From assembly GCF_030269605.1 (NCBI RefSeq), contig NZ_BSTQ01000029.1:1-64000 (forward strand): a DNA stretch of 64,000 nucleotides, written 5' to 3'. The position numbers and the translations under genes were made by a program. Each line of letters opens with the position of its first letter. The first letter of the stretch is position 1. Of the stretch, positions 1 to 12,141 are shown piece after piece. The DNA is from Lentzea sp. NBRC 105346. Lineage in GTDB: Bacteria > Actinomycetota > Actinomycetes > Mycobacteriales > Pseudonocardiaceae. The notes beneath the pieces were generated by a model. That model saw only the letters and a list, made by a program, of their open reading frames with translations, was not told the DNA's origin and made no database searches.

Positions 1-465
1 TCCCGTCGCATCGCACCTGAGGCAGCCACATCCGAGACCCCAGGTCAAGCGAAAAGCGTGCTTGACCTGGGGTCTCGGATGCGGCAGGGCTTCGCCTGCG
101 ATGCGACGGGAGGGGCCCACCACCGGGTGGTTGCGCGCTGCGCGCGCCTTTGGCTGCCGGTCCCGTACGTGGTCGCTTCCTTGGCTGCCGGTTCCGTCGT
201 GGTCCTGGTCCCGTGGCTCGCGCTTCGCGCATCGCGTGAGGCGCGAGTCCCACCTTCCCGGCCGCGAGTCCCACCTTCCCGCACCCCGAGTCCCACCTCG
301 GTGTGCGCGAGTCCTCAGTCCAGCCCCGGCGAGTCCTCAGTCCAGCCCCGGCGAGCCCTCACTTCGCGCCGCGTGTCGCCCACTCCGCCCCGCGTGTTCC
401 CCGTTCGGCACCCCCGAGTTGGCCGTTCAGCCCAGGTCTTCGGGGGTCCGGCGCCCTGCGCGCGG
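1..465. repeat. Intergenic hairpin plus short spaced repeats; reverse copy of the dispersed repeat
   Basis: No gene is supported here. Positions 29-50 and 60-81 form a perfect 22-bp inverted repeat around a 9-nt loop, nested in an outer 14-bp inverted repeat (1-14 with 98-111). Positions 148-225 contain the unit GGCTGCCGGTTCCG twice; its reverse complement GGAACCGGCAGC also occurs twice in the dispersed repeat at 48250-48701, so 1-230 looks like a diverged reverse copy of that element. Positions 240-345 carry spaced units GCGAGTCCCACCTTCCCG (twice) and GCGAGTCCTCAGTCC (twice). The block sits just beyond the 3' end of the histidine kinase gene and could terminate it. Confidence 0.65.
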
Positions 466-4626
<4,161 letters not shown>

Positions 4627-4720
4627 TCCAGCCTCCGGTCCTCGGTGGTCCTCGACAAGCCTGCCACGTTAGGTTGAGATGCGGCACGCACCATCCACTT
4701 GACCCGCGGGAGGCCGGCGC

Positions 4721-6115
4721 ATGAGTCACGCGCTCGGCATCGACCTGGACGGCTGGCAGCGCCTCGTAGACGGCCTGCGCGAAGCCGTTCTCGTCGTCGA
4801 TCCTGTTGGGACGATCCGCGTCCGCAACTCCGCGGCGGCCAAGAAGTTCCCCCGGCTGGGTCCCGGCGAACACTTCGAGGGCTCCGAAACCGCGCGCCAC
4901 CACGACATCGGCGAGGGCTGGAGCGCCTGGTACTTCACCGACACGTCACTCGAACAGGCGCATCTGCGGCTCGCGTCGTCCACCGACCGCAAGGCGACGC
5001 TGCGCACGATCGTTGAGCTCGCAAACGAGTTGCTGGGCGAGCACTGCGTCGCGATCGTGCCGTGTTCGCGCGACCGCCTGGAGTGGTGGCGCGGCGGTCC
5101 GAAGGAAGTGACCGTCACCCGGACGCCACGCCGCGCGGCGTCGATCTCGGGCGTGCTCGTCGGCTCCGCGTCGCACACGCGGATCACTGAGTTGGGTGAA
5201 GGTGGCTGGGGCATGCCGGACGGCTGGAAGCCCGGCGCCGCACTCGCCGTGCCCCTCGGCGTCGGCGGCGCGTTGGTCGTCGTGCGGCGCGGTGACTTCA
5301 CGCCCGCGGACACCGAGCGTGTCCGCCTGTTCGGCAGGCACGCGGCGGTCGCCCTGGAGTCCGCCTCGCGGCTGAGCGAGCAGAGCCGCATGATCGACGT
5401 GCTGCGCTCGGCTCTGCTGCCCACCCCGCTGCCCGAACTGCGCGGCGTGGGGCTCGGCAGCGTGTACCTGCCCGCGCACCTCAAGGCGGAGGTCGGCGGC
5501 GACTTCTACGACGTGCACCCGCGCACCGACGGCTCCGCCACCTTCGCGCTGGGCGACGTCTGCGGCCACGGCCTCGAAGCGGCGGTCCACAGTGGACGTG
5601 TGCGGCAGTCCCTGCAGGCGCTGTCACTCGTCGAGACGAACCCGGTGCGGCTGCTGCATCTGTTGAACACCTCGTTGCGCGCCACCGGTTCCAAGCTCTT
5701 CACCACACTTGTGGTGGGCGAGCTCGTACCGCTCGGCGCGGGCGGGCTGCGGCTGACCCTGGCCTCCGGCGGGCACCCGGTGCCGCTGGTGCTGCGCACC
5801 GACGGCACGGTCGACGAGGTGCCGACGTCCGGCGCGATCGTCGGCATCCTGCCCGACGTGCGGTTCCACCCGGAGAGCGTCACCCTGGTGCCGGGGGAGA
5901 CCCTGATCCTCTACAGCGACGGGTTCACCGAGGCTCGGGCGCACCACGACCGGCGGGAGCTCTTCGGTGAGGAGCGGCTGCGCCGGGTGCTGCGTGACTG
6001 CGGGCCGGGTCTGCAGGCCGACGTGATGGCGCGGCGGTTCCGGGAGGCCGTGCTGGAGTGGCTCGGCGCGGGGGACCACGACGACCTGGCGTTGCTGGTG
6101 GTGCAGGCGACCTAG
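4721..6115 (+). CDS. SpoIIE/RsbU-type PP2C serine phosphatase with GAF-like sensor region
   Basis: A 464-residue protein, probably cytosolic. The N-terminal 90 residues look PAS-like, residues about 95-215 GAF-like, and residues about 235-462 form the SpoIIE/PP2C phosphatase. Metal-site motifs are GGDFYDV (Asp261), GDVCGHG (Asp279), YSDGFTEA and the terminal DDLALLVV. Such phosphatases dephosphorylate anti-sigma-factor antagonists or other serine-phosphorylated partners. There is no RsbW-type kinase domain and no antagonist gene nearby, so the substrate is unknown. The ATG start has GGGAGG upstream. The 3' end is duplicated just downstream (see 5912-6347). Confidence 0.9.
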   Translation: MSHALGIDLDGWQRLVDGLREAVLVVDPVGTIRVRNSAAAKKFPRLGPGEHFEGSETARHHDIGEGWSAWYFTDTSLEQAHLRLASSTDRKATLRTIVELANELLGEHCVAIVPCSRDRLEWWRGGPKEVTVTRTPRRAASISGVLVGSASHTRITELGEGGWGMPDGWKPGAALAVPLGVGGALVVVRRGDFTPADTERVRLFGRHAAVALESASRLSEQSRMIDVLRSALLPTPLPELRGVGLGSVYLPAHLKAEVGGDFYDVHPRTDGSATFALGDVCGHGLEAAVHSGRVRQSLQALSLVETNPVRLLHLLNTSLRATGSKLFTTLVVGELVPLGAGGLRLTLASGGHPVPLVLRTDGTVDEVPTSGAIVGILPDVRFHPESVTLVPGETLILYSDGFTEARAHHDRRELFGEERLRRVLRDCGPGLQADVMARRFREAVLEWLGAGDHDDLALLVVQAT

Positions 6116-6347
6116 CCGGCTTTCCGGGCGCGCCATTCCGGTGCGAGCACCGACCACACTTCGAGTACAGCGACGGGTTCACCGAGGCGCGGGCGCACCA
6201 CGACCGGCGCGAGCCGCGGTTCCGGGAGGCCGTGCTGGAGTGGCTGGGCGCGGGGGACCACGACGACCTGGCGTTGCTGGTGGTGCAGGCGACCTAGCCG
6301 GCCTGCCGGGCACGCCATTCCGGTGCGAGCACCGACCACACTTCGAG
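5912..6347. repeat. Tandem duplication of a gene junction, second copy with a 72-bp deletion
   Basis: Copy 1 (5912-6165, 254 bp) covers the last part of the phosphatase gene, its stop codon and the 3' end of the neighbouring convergent acetyltransferase gene. Copy 2 (6166-6347, 182 bp) repeats the same order, but lacks 24 codons between the RRE and RFREAVLEW parts of the phosphatase tail. The copies differ at scattered bases, so the event is not very recent. The functional 3' end of the acetyltransferase gene now lies in copy 2, and the functional 3' end of the phosphatase gene lies in copy 1. Confidence 0.9.
6166..6297 (+). pseudogene. Duplicated C-terminal fragment of the SpoIIE-type phosphatase
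   Basis: The fragment encodes YSDGFTEARAHHDRRE joined to RFREAVLEW and DDLALLVVQAT, matching the phosphatase C terminus except for a 24-codon in-frame loss. It has no start codon or ribosome-binding site of its own and begins where the duplicated acetyltransferase tail ends. Its TAG stop overlaps the acetyltransferase stop (CTAG). It is a remnant of the tandem duplication and unlikely to be expressed as a folded domain. Confidence 0.85.
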
Positions 6348-6854
6348 GTCCCAGCGCTTGCCCCGGTGGAGCATGGCTTCGCGGAGCACACCTTCCCTGG
6401 TCATGCCCAACCGGCGGGCCACCTCGATGCTCGCCTGGTTGGCCGTCTTGGCCTGCCACTCCACCCGGTGCACGCCCCGGATCTCCACGGCCCAGTCGAT
6501 GATCGTGCGGGCGGCCGTGGTGGCCAGGCCCTTCCCGGTGCCCGCCGGCTCCAGCCAGCAACCCACCTCTACGACACCGTGCTTGAGGTCCATGCGGCGA
6601 AACAACACGCCACCCACGAGGGTGTCACCGATCCAGATGCCGTAGATCGCGCCGGTGTCGGTCGCCGCCTTGTCCGCGTAGGCGCGGAGCAGTGCCCGGC
6701 TGGAGTCCAGATCGGTCGCTTGGTCGGGCAGGCTGATGTACTGCCCGATGAACTCGCGGCCGCGATCGAGGTGGGCCAGGAACTCCTCGGCGTGCCACGG
6801 TTCCAGCGGGCACAAGCGCGCGCCATCGGGGCCGAGCGGGATCGAGAACATCAC
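6294..6854 (-). CDS. GNAT family N-acetyltransferase (RimJ/RimL type)
   Basis: A 186-residue acetyltransferase. The pattern GVVEVGCWLEPAGTGKGLATTAARTIIDWA is the RimL-type acetyl-CoA pyrophosphate loop region (here Gly-rich GTGKGLA), followed by IEVARRLGMTREGVLRE, the usual C-terminal helix and strand of this family. It presumably acetylates a protein N terminus or a small amine; the substrate cannot be read from the sequence. ATG codons at 6854 and 6851 are both possible starts. It converges on the phosphatase tail fragment, with stop codons overlapping. Its last 50 bp are part of the tandem duplication at 5912-6347. Confidence 0.88.
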   Translation of the reverse strand: MMFSIPLGPDGARLCPLEPWHAEEFLAHLDRGREFIGQYISLPDQATDLDSSRALLRAYADKAATDTGAIYGIWIGDTLVGGVLFRRMDLKHGVVEVGCWLEPAGTGKGLATTAARTIIDWAVEIRGVHRVEWQAKTANQASIEVARRLGMTREGVLREAMLHRGKRWDLEVWSVLAPEWRARQAG

Positions 6855-6889
6855 GGGTCTCCAAGATCGACGGCATGCCTACCGGCACG

Positions 6890-7393
6890 TTAGTCGGCCT
6901 GCTGCTGACGTTCCGCACGCTGCTGGACGAGTTCCTCGACGGCACTGGGCAGAGTCGTCTCGAAGTCGATCAGCTTCGCCCACGTCGGCGTCATCACGAT
7001 GCGGACCATGCCGTCGTAGAGCGAGCGGACCTCGGCCTCCCACTCGACCCGTTGCTCAGCCGTCATCTCGTAGGAGCCGTTCATCTCGAGGTACTCCTCG
7101 GGAATGCCGTCGACCTCGTCGAGTTCGACGGTGCCCCGGACGAGCAGGATCTTGGGCGGGTGCACCTCGGTGTCGATCGTGATGGCGACGGCCGGGTTCC
7201 GGCGCAGCGACGCCAGCTTCGGGGCGTTCTTCGACGTGCACATCACCGCCTCCTTGCCGTTCCAGGAGAAGGCGATCGGGATGTTGCGCGGCGTGCCGTC
7301 CTTGGCCACGTAGGCCAGGCGGCACAGGTCACGGGCCAGCATCTCCTGGCTCAGCGGGCGGTTGAGGATCTCGGTGACCTGCTCGTTCGTCAT
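6890..7393 (-). CDS. Pyridoxamine 5'-phosphate oxidase-like (flavin split-barrel) protein
   Basis: A 167-residue single-domain protein of the pyridoxamine phosphate oxidase-like split-barrel family. The core has ARDLCRLAYVAKDGTPRNIPIAFSW, then VMCTSKNAPKLASLRRNPAVAITID, the typical strand pattern that binds FMN, F420 or heme. Family members are small reductases or oxidases; the cofactor and substrate are undetermined. The C terminus is Gln- and Glu-rich. The ATG start is preceded by GAGGCC, a fair ribosome-binding site. It lies 35 bp upstream of the GNAT gene on the same strand and may be co-transcribed with it. Confidence 0.85.
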   Translation of the reverse strand: MTNEQVTEILNRPLSQEMLARDLCRLAYVAKDGTPRNIPIAFSWNGKEAVMCTSKNAPKLASLRRNPAVAITIDTEVHPPKILLVRGTVELDEVDGIPEEYLEMNGSYEMTAEQRVEWEAEVRSLYDGMVRIVMTPTWAKLIDFETTLPSAVEELVQQRAERQQQAD

Positions 7394-7475
7394 GATGGCC
7401 TCCTCAGGGCGATGGTCGCTGCTGCCCCTGGGACGGAGTCGTCAGGCCGTTCTCGACATCCTTGCCGGACCGATT

Positions 7476-8664
7476 TCAGAACCAGTGCAAACAGTGCGGG
7501 GTGCGTTCGGCACGGAAGAGGGCGTCCGCGAGGGTGGCCGCGCCCGGACGGTGAGCCCGGACGTGCCCGGCCCGCACGAGCGTGCTCGGGGCGGTGCCGC
7601 CGAGGTAGACCGAGCCCAGGTCGCGGATGTCCAGGGACAGGTCGGGCTCGCGGTCCGTGGGAACGCAGTCGGCCTTACCGTCCCGGACGGACAGCAGATA
7701 CCGGCCGTGCTCGCCGAGGAACGGGTCGTCGACGTCGAGGACGAGCTCGCCGTCGCTGAACCAGCCGCGCGGTCAGCGCTCGCGGGACGTCCAGCAGCCG
7801 CACCCACAGCCAGTCGGTGTCGTCCTCCACCTGGGCGGCGCGGAAGTCCGCGAACTGCCAGCGCAACGGGTGGCCGGGCGGAACGTGCTTGAAGACCACC
7901 TGACCGACCAGGTCGTGTTCGAGCACGAACCGGGCCAGGGCGGTGAAGACGGCGTCGTCGGTGGCGATGGTCTCGTCGACCGTCAGGGTGCCGTCGGCGA
8001 GTGAGTAACTGGCGTACCCGTCCGGGACGCCGTCGCCGTCGCGGTGGAGGGCGACGTAGCGCGGCGCCGGAGCGACCGGGGGACGCCCCGCGCCCGACTT
8101 CCACCAGCGGTGCGGCCGGGACAGCGCACCGGGCTGCGCGCGGCGGTACCGGTCGTAGACCTCTTCCAGGATCCCGCCGCACTCGGCGCGCCACAGGACC
8201 TCGATGGTGGCCGTCCCTTGTGGACGACTGAAGGCGGCCCGGTGGCGTGGCACCCGCAACCGCTGGGTGTAGGTCGCCGGCCCGTAGCCGAACCGGCCGT
8301 AGATCGGCGCCTCGCTGGCCAGCAGCACGGCGAGGAACTCGCCACGGGCCCGCATCTCGGCGAGCTGATGCCGCATCATCGCGGTGAGCACGCCCTGACG
8401 CCGATGCGAGGGCAGGACGCCGACGACGCTCACCCCGGCGGCGGGGACGATGACGTCACCGGGCAAGGTCAGCTCGAAGGAGTACGCGCCGGTCGTGCCG
8501 ACCGGCCGTCCGTCCACTTCGGCGAGCAGGCCGCGGTCCAGTTCGAGCGCCGACCACCAGACGCCTTCGCTGTCCGCGGGGGCTTCCGGGAAGAGTCCGA
8601 ACGCGACGTGGAGGGTGTCGACGAAGACGCCGAGGTCCGCGCTGGCCGTGGGACGGATGTTCAT
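7476..8664 (-). pseudogene. Eis-like N-acetyltransferase, frameshifted near 7765
   Basis: The first frame (from ATG 8664) encodes an Eis-family acetyltransferase: N-terminal GNAT with VVGVLPSHRRQGVLTAMM, then IYGRFGYGPATYTQRLRV, both hallmarks of the family, and the middle domain up to LLDVPRALTAR. After that the frame turns into Arg-rich nonsense and stops at 7675. The expected C-terminal sterol-carrier-like domain continues in another frame: GWFSDGELVLDV, YLLSVRDGKADC, LDIRDLGSVYLGG, DALFRAERTPHCLHWF, then TGA at 7476-7478. The two parts join at about 7762-7773, where one base is extra or two are missing. The joined protein would be about 396 residues, the normal Eis length. Eis enzymes acetylate amines, including aminoglycosides. 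Either a recent pseudogene or a sequencing error. Confidence 0.88.
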
Positions 8665-8697
8665 TTGCCCAGTTCAGCACGCTGATCAAGCGAATTA

Positions 8698-9300
8698 ACG
8701 GACGTTGTGCGGCCGGAACTGGATGCTGATCCGCGGCCCCACCGGCTTGGCTGTCTTCGGGATCGCGTGCTCCCACGTCCGCTGGCACGACCCGCCCATG
8801 ACGATCAGGTCGCCGTGCCCCACCGCGTACTTGATCGACTCGCCGCCGCCGTTGGGGCGCAACAACAACGGCCGCGCCGCGCCGACGCTGAGGATGGCGA
8901 CCATGGTGTCCTCATGGGCGCCCCGGCCGATGCGGTCACCGTGCCAGGCGACGCTGTCGCGGCCGTCGCGGTAGTAGCAGAGGCCCGCCGTGACGAACGG
9001 GTCCGCCCGGTAGTGGGCGTTCAACGCATCGCGCGCCTCGGCGAGCACGGGATCCGGCAATGCCGCGTCCGAGCCGTAGAAGCACAGCAGCCGGGGCACG
9101 TCGACGACCTTGTCGTACATGGTGCGCCGGTCGGCTCGCCACGGAACGCCCGAGACGAGCCGGTCGAACAGGGCGTCGGCGCCCTGCAGCCAGCCGGGCA
9201 GCACGTCGACCCACGCTCCGTGCGTCAGTTCGGTGCGCCTGAGCCCGTCGAGCGAGCCCAGGCGCGGTGCCGACGCCGTGTCGAACAGGGAAGCCTGCAT
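8698..9300 (-). CDS. AlkB-like 2-oxoglutarate/Fe(II)-dependent dioxygenase
   Basis: A 201-residue oxygenase of the AlkB family, which oxidatively demethylates alkylated bases. The iron ligands are visible as WHGDRIG (His120, Asp122) and WEHAIPK (His178); the 2-oxoglutarate-binding Arg is in PRISIQFR (Arg190). The stretch VPRLLCFYG and AGLCYYRDGRDSVAWHGD matches the nucleotide-recognition lid of ALKBH-type enzymes. The length is normal for the family. The ATG start is at 9300. It is followed on the same strand by the Eis-like gene and preceded by the alginate-lyase-like gene, which ends 28 bp upstream, so it may share a transcript. No SOS or Ada-type box was recognised. Confidence 0.88.
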
Positions 9301-9327
9301 GTCCGGCAGTCTACTCGAACATCTGTT

Positions 9328-10494
9328 CTATGCGGGGTTGGCGGCGTGGGTGAGCGTCTCCCAGGCGACGAACAGGCCGTCCGTGCCCTGCGGCCGGTGC
9401 GACTCGGTGTACTGCTGGGTGTTCGCCATGGTGATCCCGAGCCGCGTGTTCAGCGCGTTGTAGCCGACCTCGGTCGTCGGCCCGAGCGAGCGGGACTTCA
9501 CCCCGCCGCAGAGCCACGACGGCATCGGCGTGCCGTTCTCGTACTTGGTGTGGAGACCGAGCGCGAAGCGCATGCGGTCCTTGATCTCGCCCCAGATGTC
9601 CTGGCCCTGGTGCCGTGCGGTCTCGGCGAAGTGGGCGGCCGCGTCGATTCCGTAACCGGTGTGCGCGAAGTCGCGGCACGTCTCCTGCGCCAGACCGTCC
9701 ACAAAGGTCGACTGACCGTGCCAGTACTTGATGATCTCCTCACGGGTGTCGTAGCCGCTGCCGGGCGGCGCCTTGGGCAGCGAGCCGTCGCTGGTGAGGT
9801 AGATGTAGGCCTGGATGCGGGTGCGGAACTTCGCGACCGCCTTGTCGTACAGGGTCCGGTCCTCCAGGAACACCGAGATGCCCAGCAGCGCCTCCATCAT
9901 GCTGAGCTCCCAGTTGCCGTTGGCACGGGTGTTGCCGTTCTGGATCTCCGGCACGTAGACGTTGCGCAGCATGGTGGCGAAGCGGGATGCGTTGGGCCAG
10001 CTCGAGTACGTGTACTTGATGATCTCGGCGGCCCGCGGCCAGCTGGAGCCCGCCCACGCCGTCTGGAGTGGAGCGTTGGAGTTCGTGTGGTCCTGGATGG
10101 TCGCGGACCAGGCGTCCATGATCTGGATGGCCTTCTGCGCGTACCGAGAATCCCTTGTCACATACCAGATCAACGAGAGGGTGTACGCCGCGAGCGCGTC
10201 CTGGCGTTCGTCGGTGCACCCGTAGTTCGGGTCGGAGTAGGGACCGCACTCGACGATCGCGCGCGGCTTCGGGGTGCGGGACAGCGACGCGTACGCGGAA
10301 GCGCGCATGGCGTCGTAGGCGGACTTCCAGGGCTGCGCGCCGGCGTTCACCTTGGTGCGGATGAAGTCCAGCTGGGGACGGGAGACGAGTACTCCGGGAT
10401 GGACGAACGTCGTGGGGGCGGCTGTGGCGGTGGGAACGGCGGTGGGAACGACGAGTGTCGCGAGCAGGGAGATCGCGACCATCAACACCTTCAT
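9328..10494 (-). CDS. Secreted alginate lyase-family (alpha/alpha toroid) protein
   Basis: A 388-residue secreted protein. Residues 1-26 are a signal peptide (KVLMVAISLLATLVV, cleavage near TATAAP). The rest matches the alginate lyase domain family: VHPGVLVSRPQLDFIRTKVNAG at the start, QDALAAYTLSLIWYVTRDSRYAQKAIQIMDAWS, and NGNWELSMMEALLGISVFLEDRTLYDKAV. Such proteins cleave uronic-acid or amino-sugar polymers by beta-elimination; the actual substrate is unknown. The ATG has GGAG 7 nt upstream. A dre-like operator lies about 40 bp upstream (10534-10549), which suggests control together with the chitinases. Confidence 0.85.
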   Translation of the reverse strand: MKVLMVAISLLATLVVPTAVPTATAAPTTFVHPGVLVSRPQLDFIRTKVNAGAQPWKSAYDAMRASAYASLSRTPKPRAIVECGPYSDPNYGCTDERQDALAAYTLSLIWYVTRDSRYAQKAIQIMDAWSATIQDHTNSNAPLQTAWAGSSWPRAAEIIKYTYSSWPNASRFATMLRNVYVPEIQNGNTRANGNWELSMMEALLGISVFLEDRTLYDKAVAKFRTRIQAYIYLTSDGSLPKAPPGSGYDTREEIIKYWHGQSTFVDGLAQETCRDFAHTGYGIDAAAHFAETARHQGQDIWGEIKDRMRFALGLHTKYENGTPMPSWLCGGVKSRSLGPTTEVGYNALNTRLGITMANTQQYTESHRPQGTDGLFVAWETLTHAANPA

Positions 10495-10533
10495 GCTTCA
10501 TCTCCTGTGCAGGGCGGAGGTAACAGGAGTGTG

Positions 10534-10549
10534 AGAGGTCCAGACCATC
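10534..10549 (-). promoter_or_regulatory. dre-like (DasR-type) operator before the alginate-lyase-like gene
   Basis: AGAGGTCCAGACCATC. The core AGGTCCAGACCA matches the chitinase operator core TGGTCTAGACCA at 10 of 12 positions, and it matches the site at 16574-16589 in 11 of 12. It sits between the start codon and the upstream peptidase gene. Binding by a DasR-type GntR repressor is inferred. Confidence 0.6.
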
Positions 10550-10588
10550 ACGTCAACGATTCCGGCACAGCATTCACGAGCGTGAACT

Positions 10589-12049
10589 TCAAGCGGGACA
10601 GCGAGTTCCCGCTTTGGGAGCGTTTCCGCTGATCAGATAGGTCTCCACGAGCTTGTCCACGCACGGCGACCTGAGATACGCGGTGTGCCCCTCGCCCTCC
10701 GACGTGAGCAGTACACCGCTGCCCAACGTGGCCGCGAGCTCGACCGCACCCTGGTACGGCGTCGCCGGGTCGTGGACGGTGCCGATGACGAGGATCGGTG
10801 GGGCCGCCGGAGCCGTCGGGGTCGCCGGCGGGTGCTTCGGGGCATCCCAGTACCTGCAGCCGTACAGGGCGCCGGCCTGGTAGACGCCGAACAACGGGTA
10901 GTCCTTCGCCCACCGGGCGGCGGTCGAGGTGATCTGCTCCTCGGTGGGCACGGTCGCGCCGTCGGTGCAGTTGATGACGAAACCGGCGTCGATCATGTTG
11001 GGGTAGGTGCCGTCGCGCCGCCGGCCGGTTCCCGCGTCGGAGAGATCGAAGAACGTGGTGCCGTCGCCCTTGAGACCCAGCCGCAGCGCGTCCTCCAGCG
11101 GTTGCCAGCGGGCGTTGTCGTAGAGGGCCGACAGGACGCCGTGCAGCACGGTTCCGCCCGAAGTGCGGCGCCGGTCGGCCGGATTCTCGTGCGTGAGCGG
11201 CGTGGCCTGCGCCTGCGTCACGAGCTTGGCGACCAACGCGCGCAGATCGCCCAGCTCTCGGCACGACGGCCGGGTCGCGCAGTCCCGCGCGAACTCGTCG
11301 AAGGCGTCCTCGAACCCGCGCAGCTGCCGCTCGGCGGTGCCGAGGTCGTCGACGAGCGGGAAGGACGGCCCGTCCAGCACGAGCGCGCGCACCGAAGCCG
11401 GGAACAGGTGTGCGTAGGTCGCGCCGAGCTTGGCGCCATAGGAGAAACCGGCGTACGTGAGCCGTGCGTCGCCGGTCGCGCGGCGGATCAGGTCCAGGTC
11501 GCGAGCCGTGGCCTCGGTGTTGAAGAACTGCGCGGAGGCGCCCAGCTTCGCCGCGCAGGAGGTCGCCATCCGGCGGGCCTCGTCCGGTACCGGGGCGATC
11601 GTGTCGATCATGCGGTCGAGGTCGGCGCCCTCGTTGCACTTGATCGGCGCGGACTCGCCGACGCCACGGGGATCGAACCCGATGACGTCGAACCGCTTCA
11701 GCAGGCTCTCGGTGGCCATCGACACGAACCGCGCGGCGAAGTCCACTCCGGAGGCCCCTGGTCCGCCGGGGTTGAGCACCAGCGACCCGATCCGGTCGGT
11801 CTGTTCCCGGTGGTGCAGGCGGATGAGCTTGAGGGAGATCTTCTGCCCGTCGGCGTGCTCGTGGTCGAGCGGCACCTCGAGCGTGCCGCATCCGACGTCC
11901 AGTCTCCGGGCGATCTCGGGCCGGGTGCCGTCCGGTCCGAACGGGATCAGGTCGGCGCAGTCCGTCCAGGCGACCGCCTGCGGCTCCGCGGCGTTCGGCG
12001 CACACCCGAGGAGCACGAACACCGCGAGTCCGAGCGCGACGGCGCGCAT
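10589..12049 (-). CDS. TAP-type alpha/beta-hydrolase lipoprotein (tripeptidyl aminopeptidase family)
   Basis: A 486-residue exported hydrolase. The N terminus has a lipobox VLLGC with Cys16, so the mature protein is probably anchored to the membrane outside. The catalytic serine is Ser203 in GFSYGAKLG; an oxyanion region LVLNPGGPGASG precedes it. The C-terminal TAP-like domain has GTVHDPATPY (candidate Asp) and GEGHTAYLRSPCV (candidate His). Family members (SlpD/SlpE/Tap) remove short peptides from exported proteins. The length is normal. The ATG start is used; a ribosome-binding site is weak. Confidence 0.88.
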   Translation of the reverse strand: MRAVALGLAVFVLLGCAPNAAEPQAVAWTDCADLIPFGPDGTRPEIARRLDVGCGTLEVPLDHEHADGQKISLKLIRLHHREQTDRIGSLVLNPGGPGASGVDFAARFVSMATESLLKRFDVIGFDPRGVGESAPIKCNEGADLDRMIDTIAPVPDEARRMATSCAAKLGASAQFFNTEATARDLDLIRRATGDARLTYAGFSYGAKLGATYAHLFPASVRALVLDGPSFPLVDDLGTAERQLRGFEDAFDEFARDCATRPSCRELGDLRALVAKLVTQAQATPLTHENPADRRRTSGGTVLHGVLSALYDNARWQPLEDALRLGLKGDGTTFFDLSDAGTGRRRDGTYPNMIDAGFVINCTDGATVPTEEQITSTAARWAKDYPLFGVYQAGALYGCRYWDAPKHPPATPTAPAAPPILVIGTVHDPATPYQGAVELAATLGSGVLLTSEGEGHTAYLRSPCVDKLVETYLISGNAPKAGTRCPA

Positions 12050-12071
12050 CGGGAAAGCATGACAGGAATGC

Positions 12072-12113
12072 CTCGAGGCCGCCCCGGCGGACAGGTGCCG
12101 GAACGGCCTCGAG
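12072..12113. terminator. Stem-loop terminator after the DUF1996 gene
   Basis: CTCGAGGCCG (12072-12081) pairs perfectly with CGGCCTCGAG (12104-12113) around a GC-rich loop. It lies between the stop of the DUF1996 gene and the start of the peptidase gene, both on the minus strand, and would separate the two transcripts. Confidence 0.6.
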
Positions 12114-12141
12114 TAGGGGAAGACGGTGCCCTAGGAGCCGA

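Noticed and set aside
8707..10632. 641-codon plus-strand open frame
   Set aside because: It spans the antisense of the AlkB-like and alginate-lyase-like genes, both of which have clear catalytic or family motifs.
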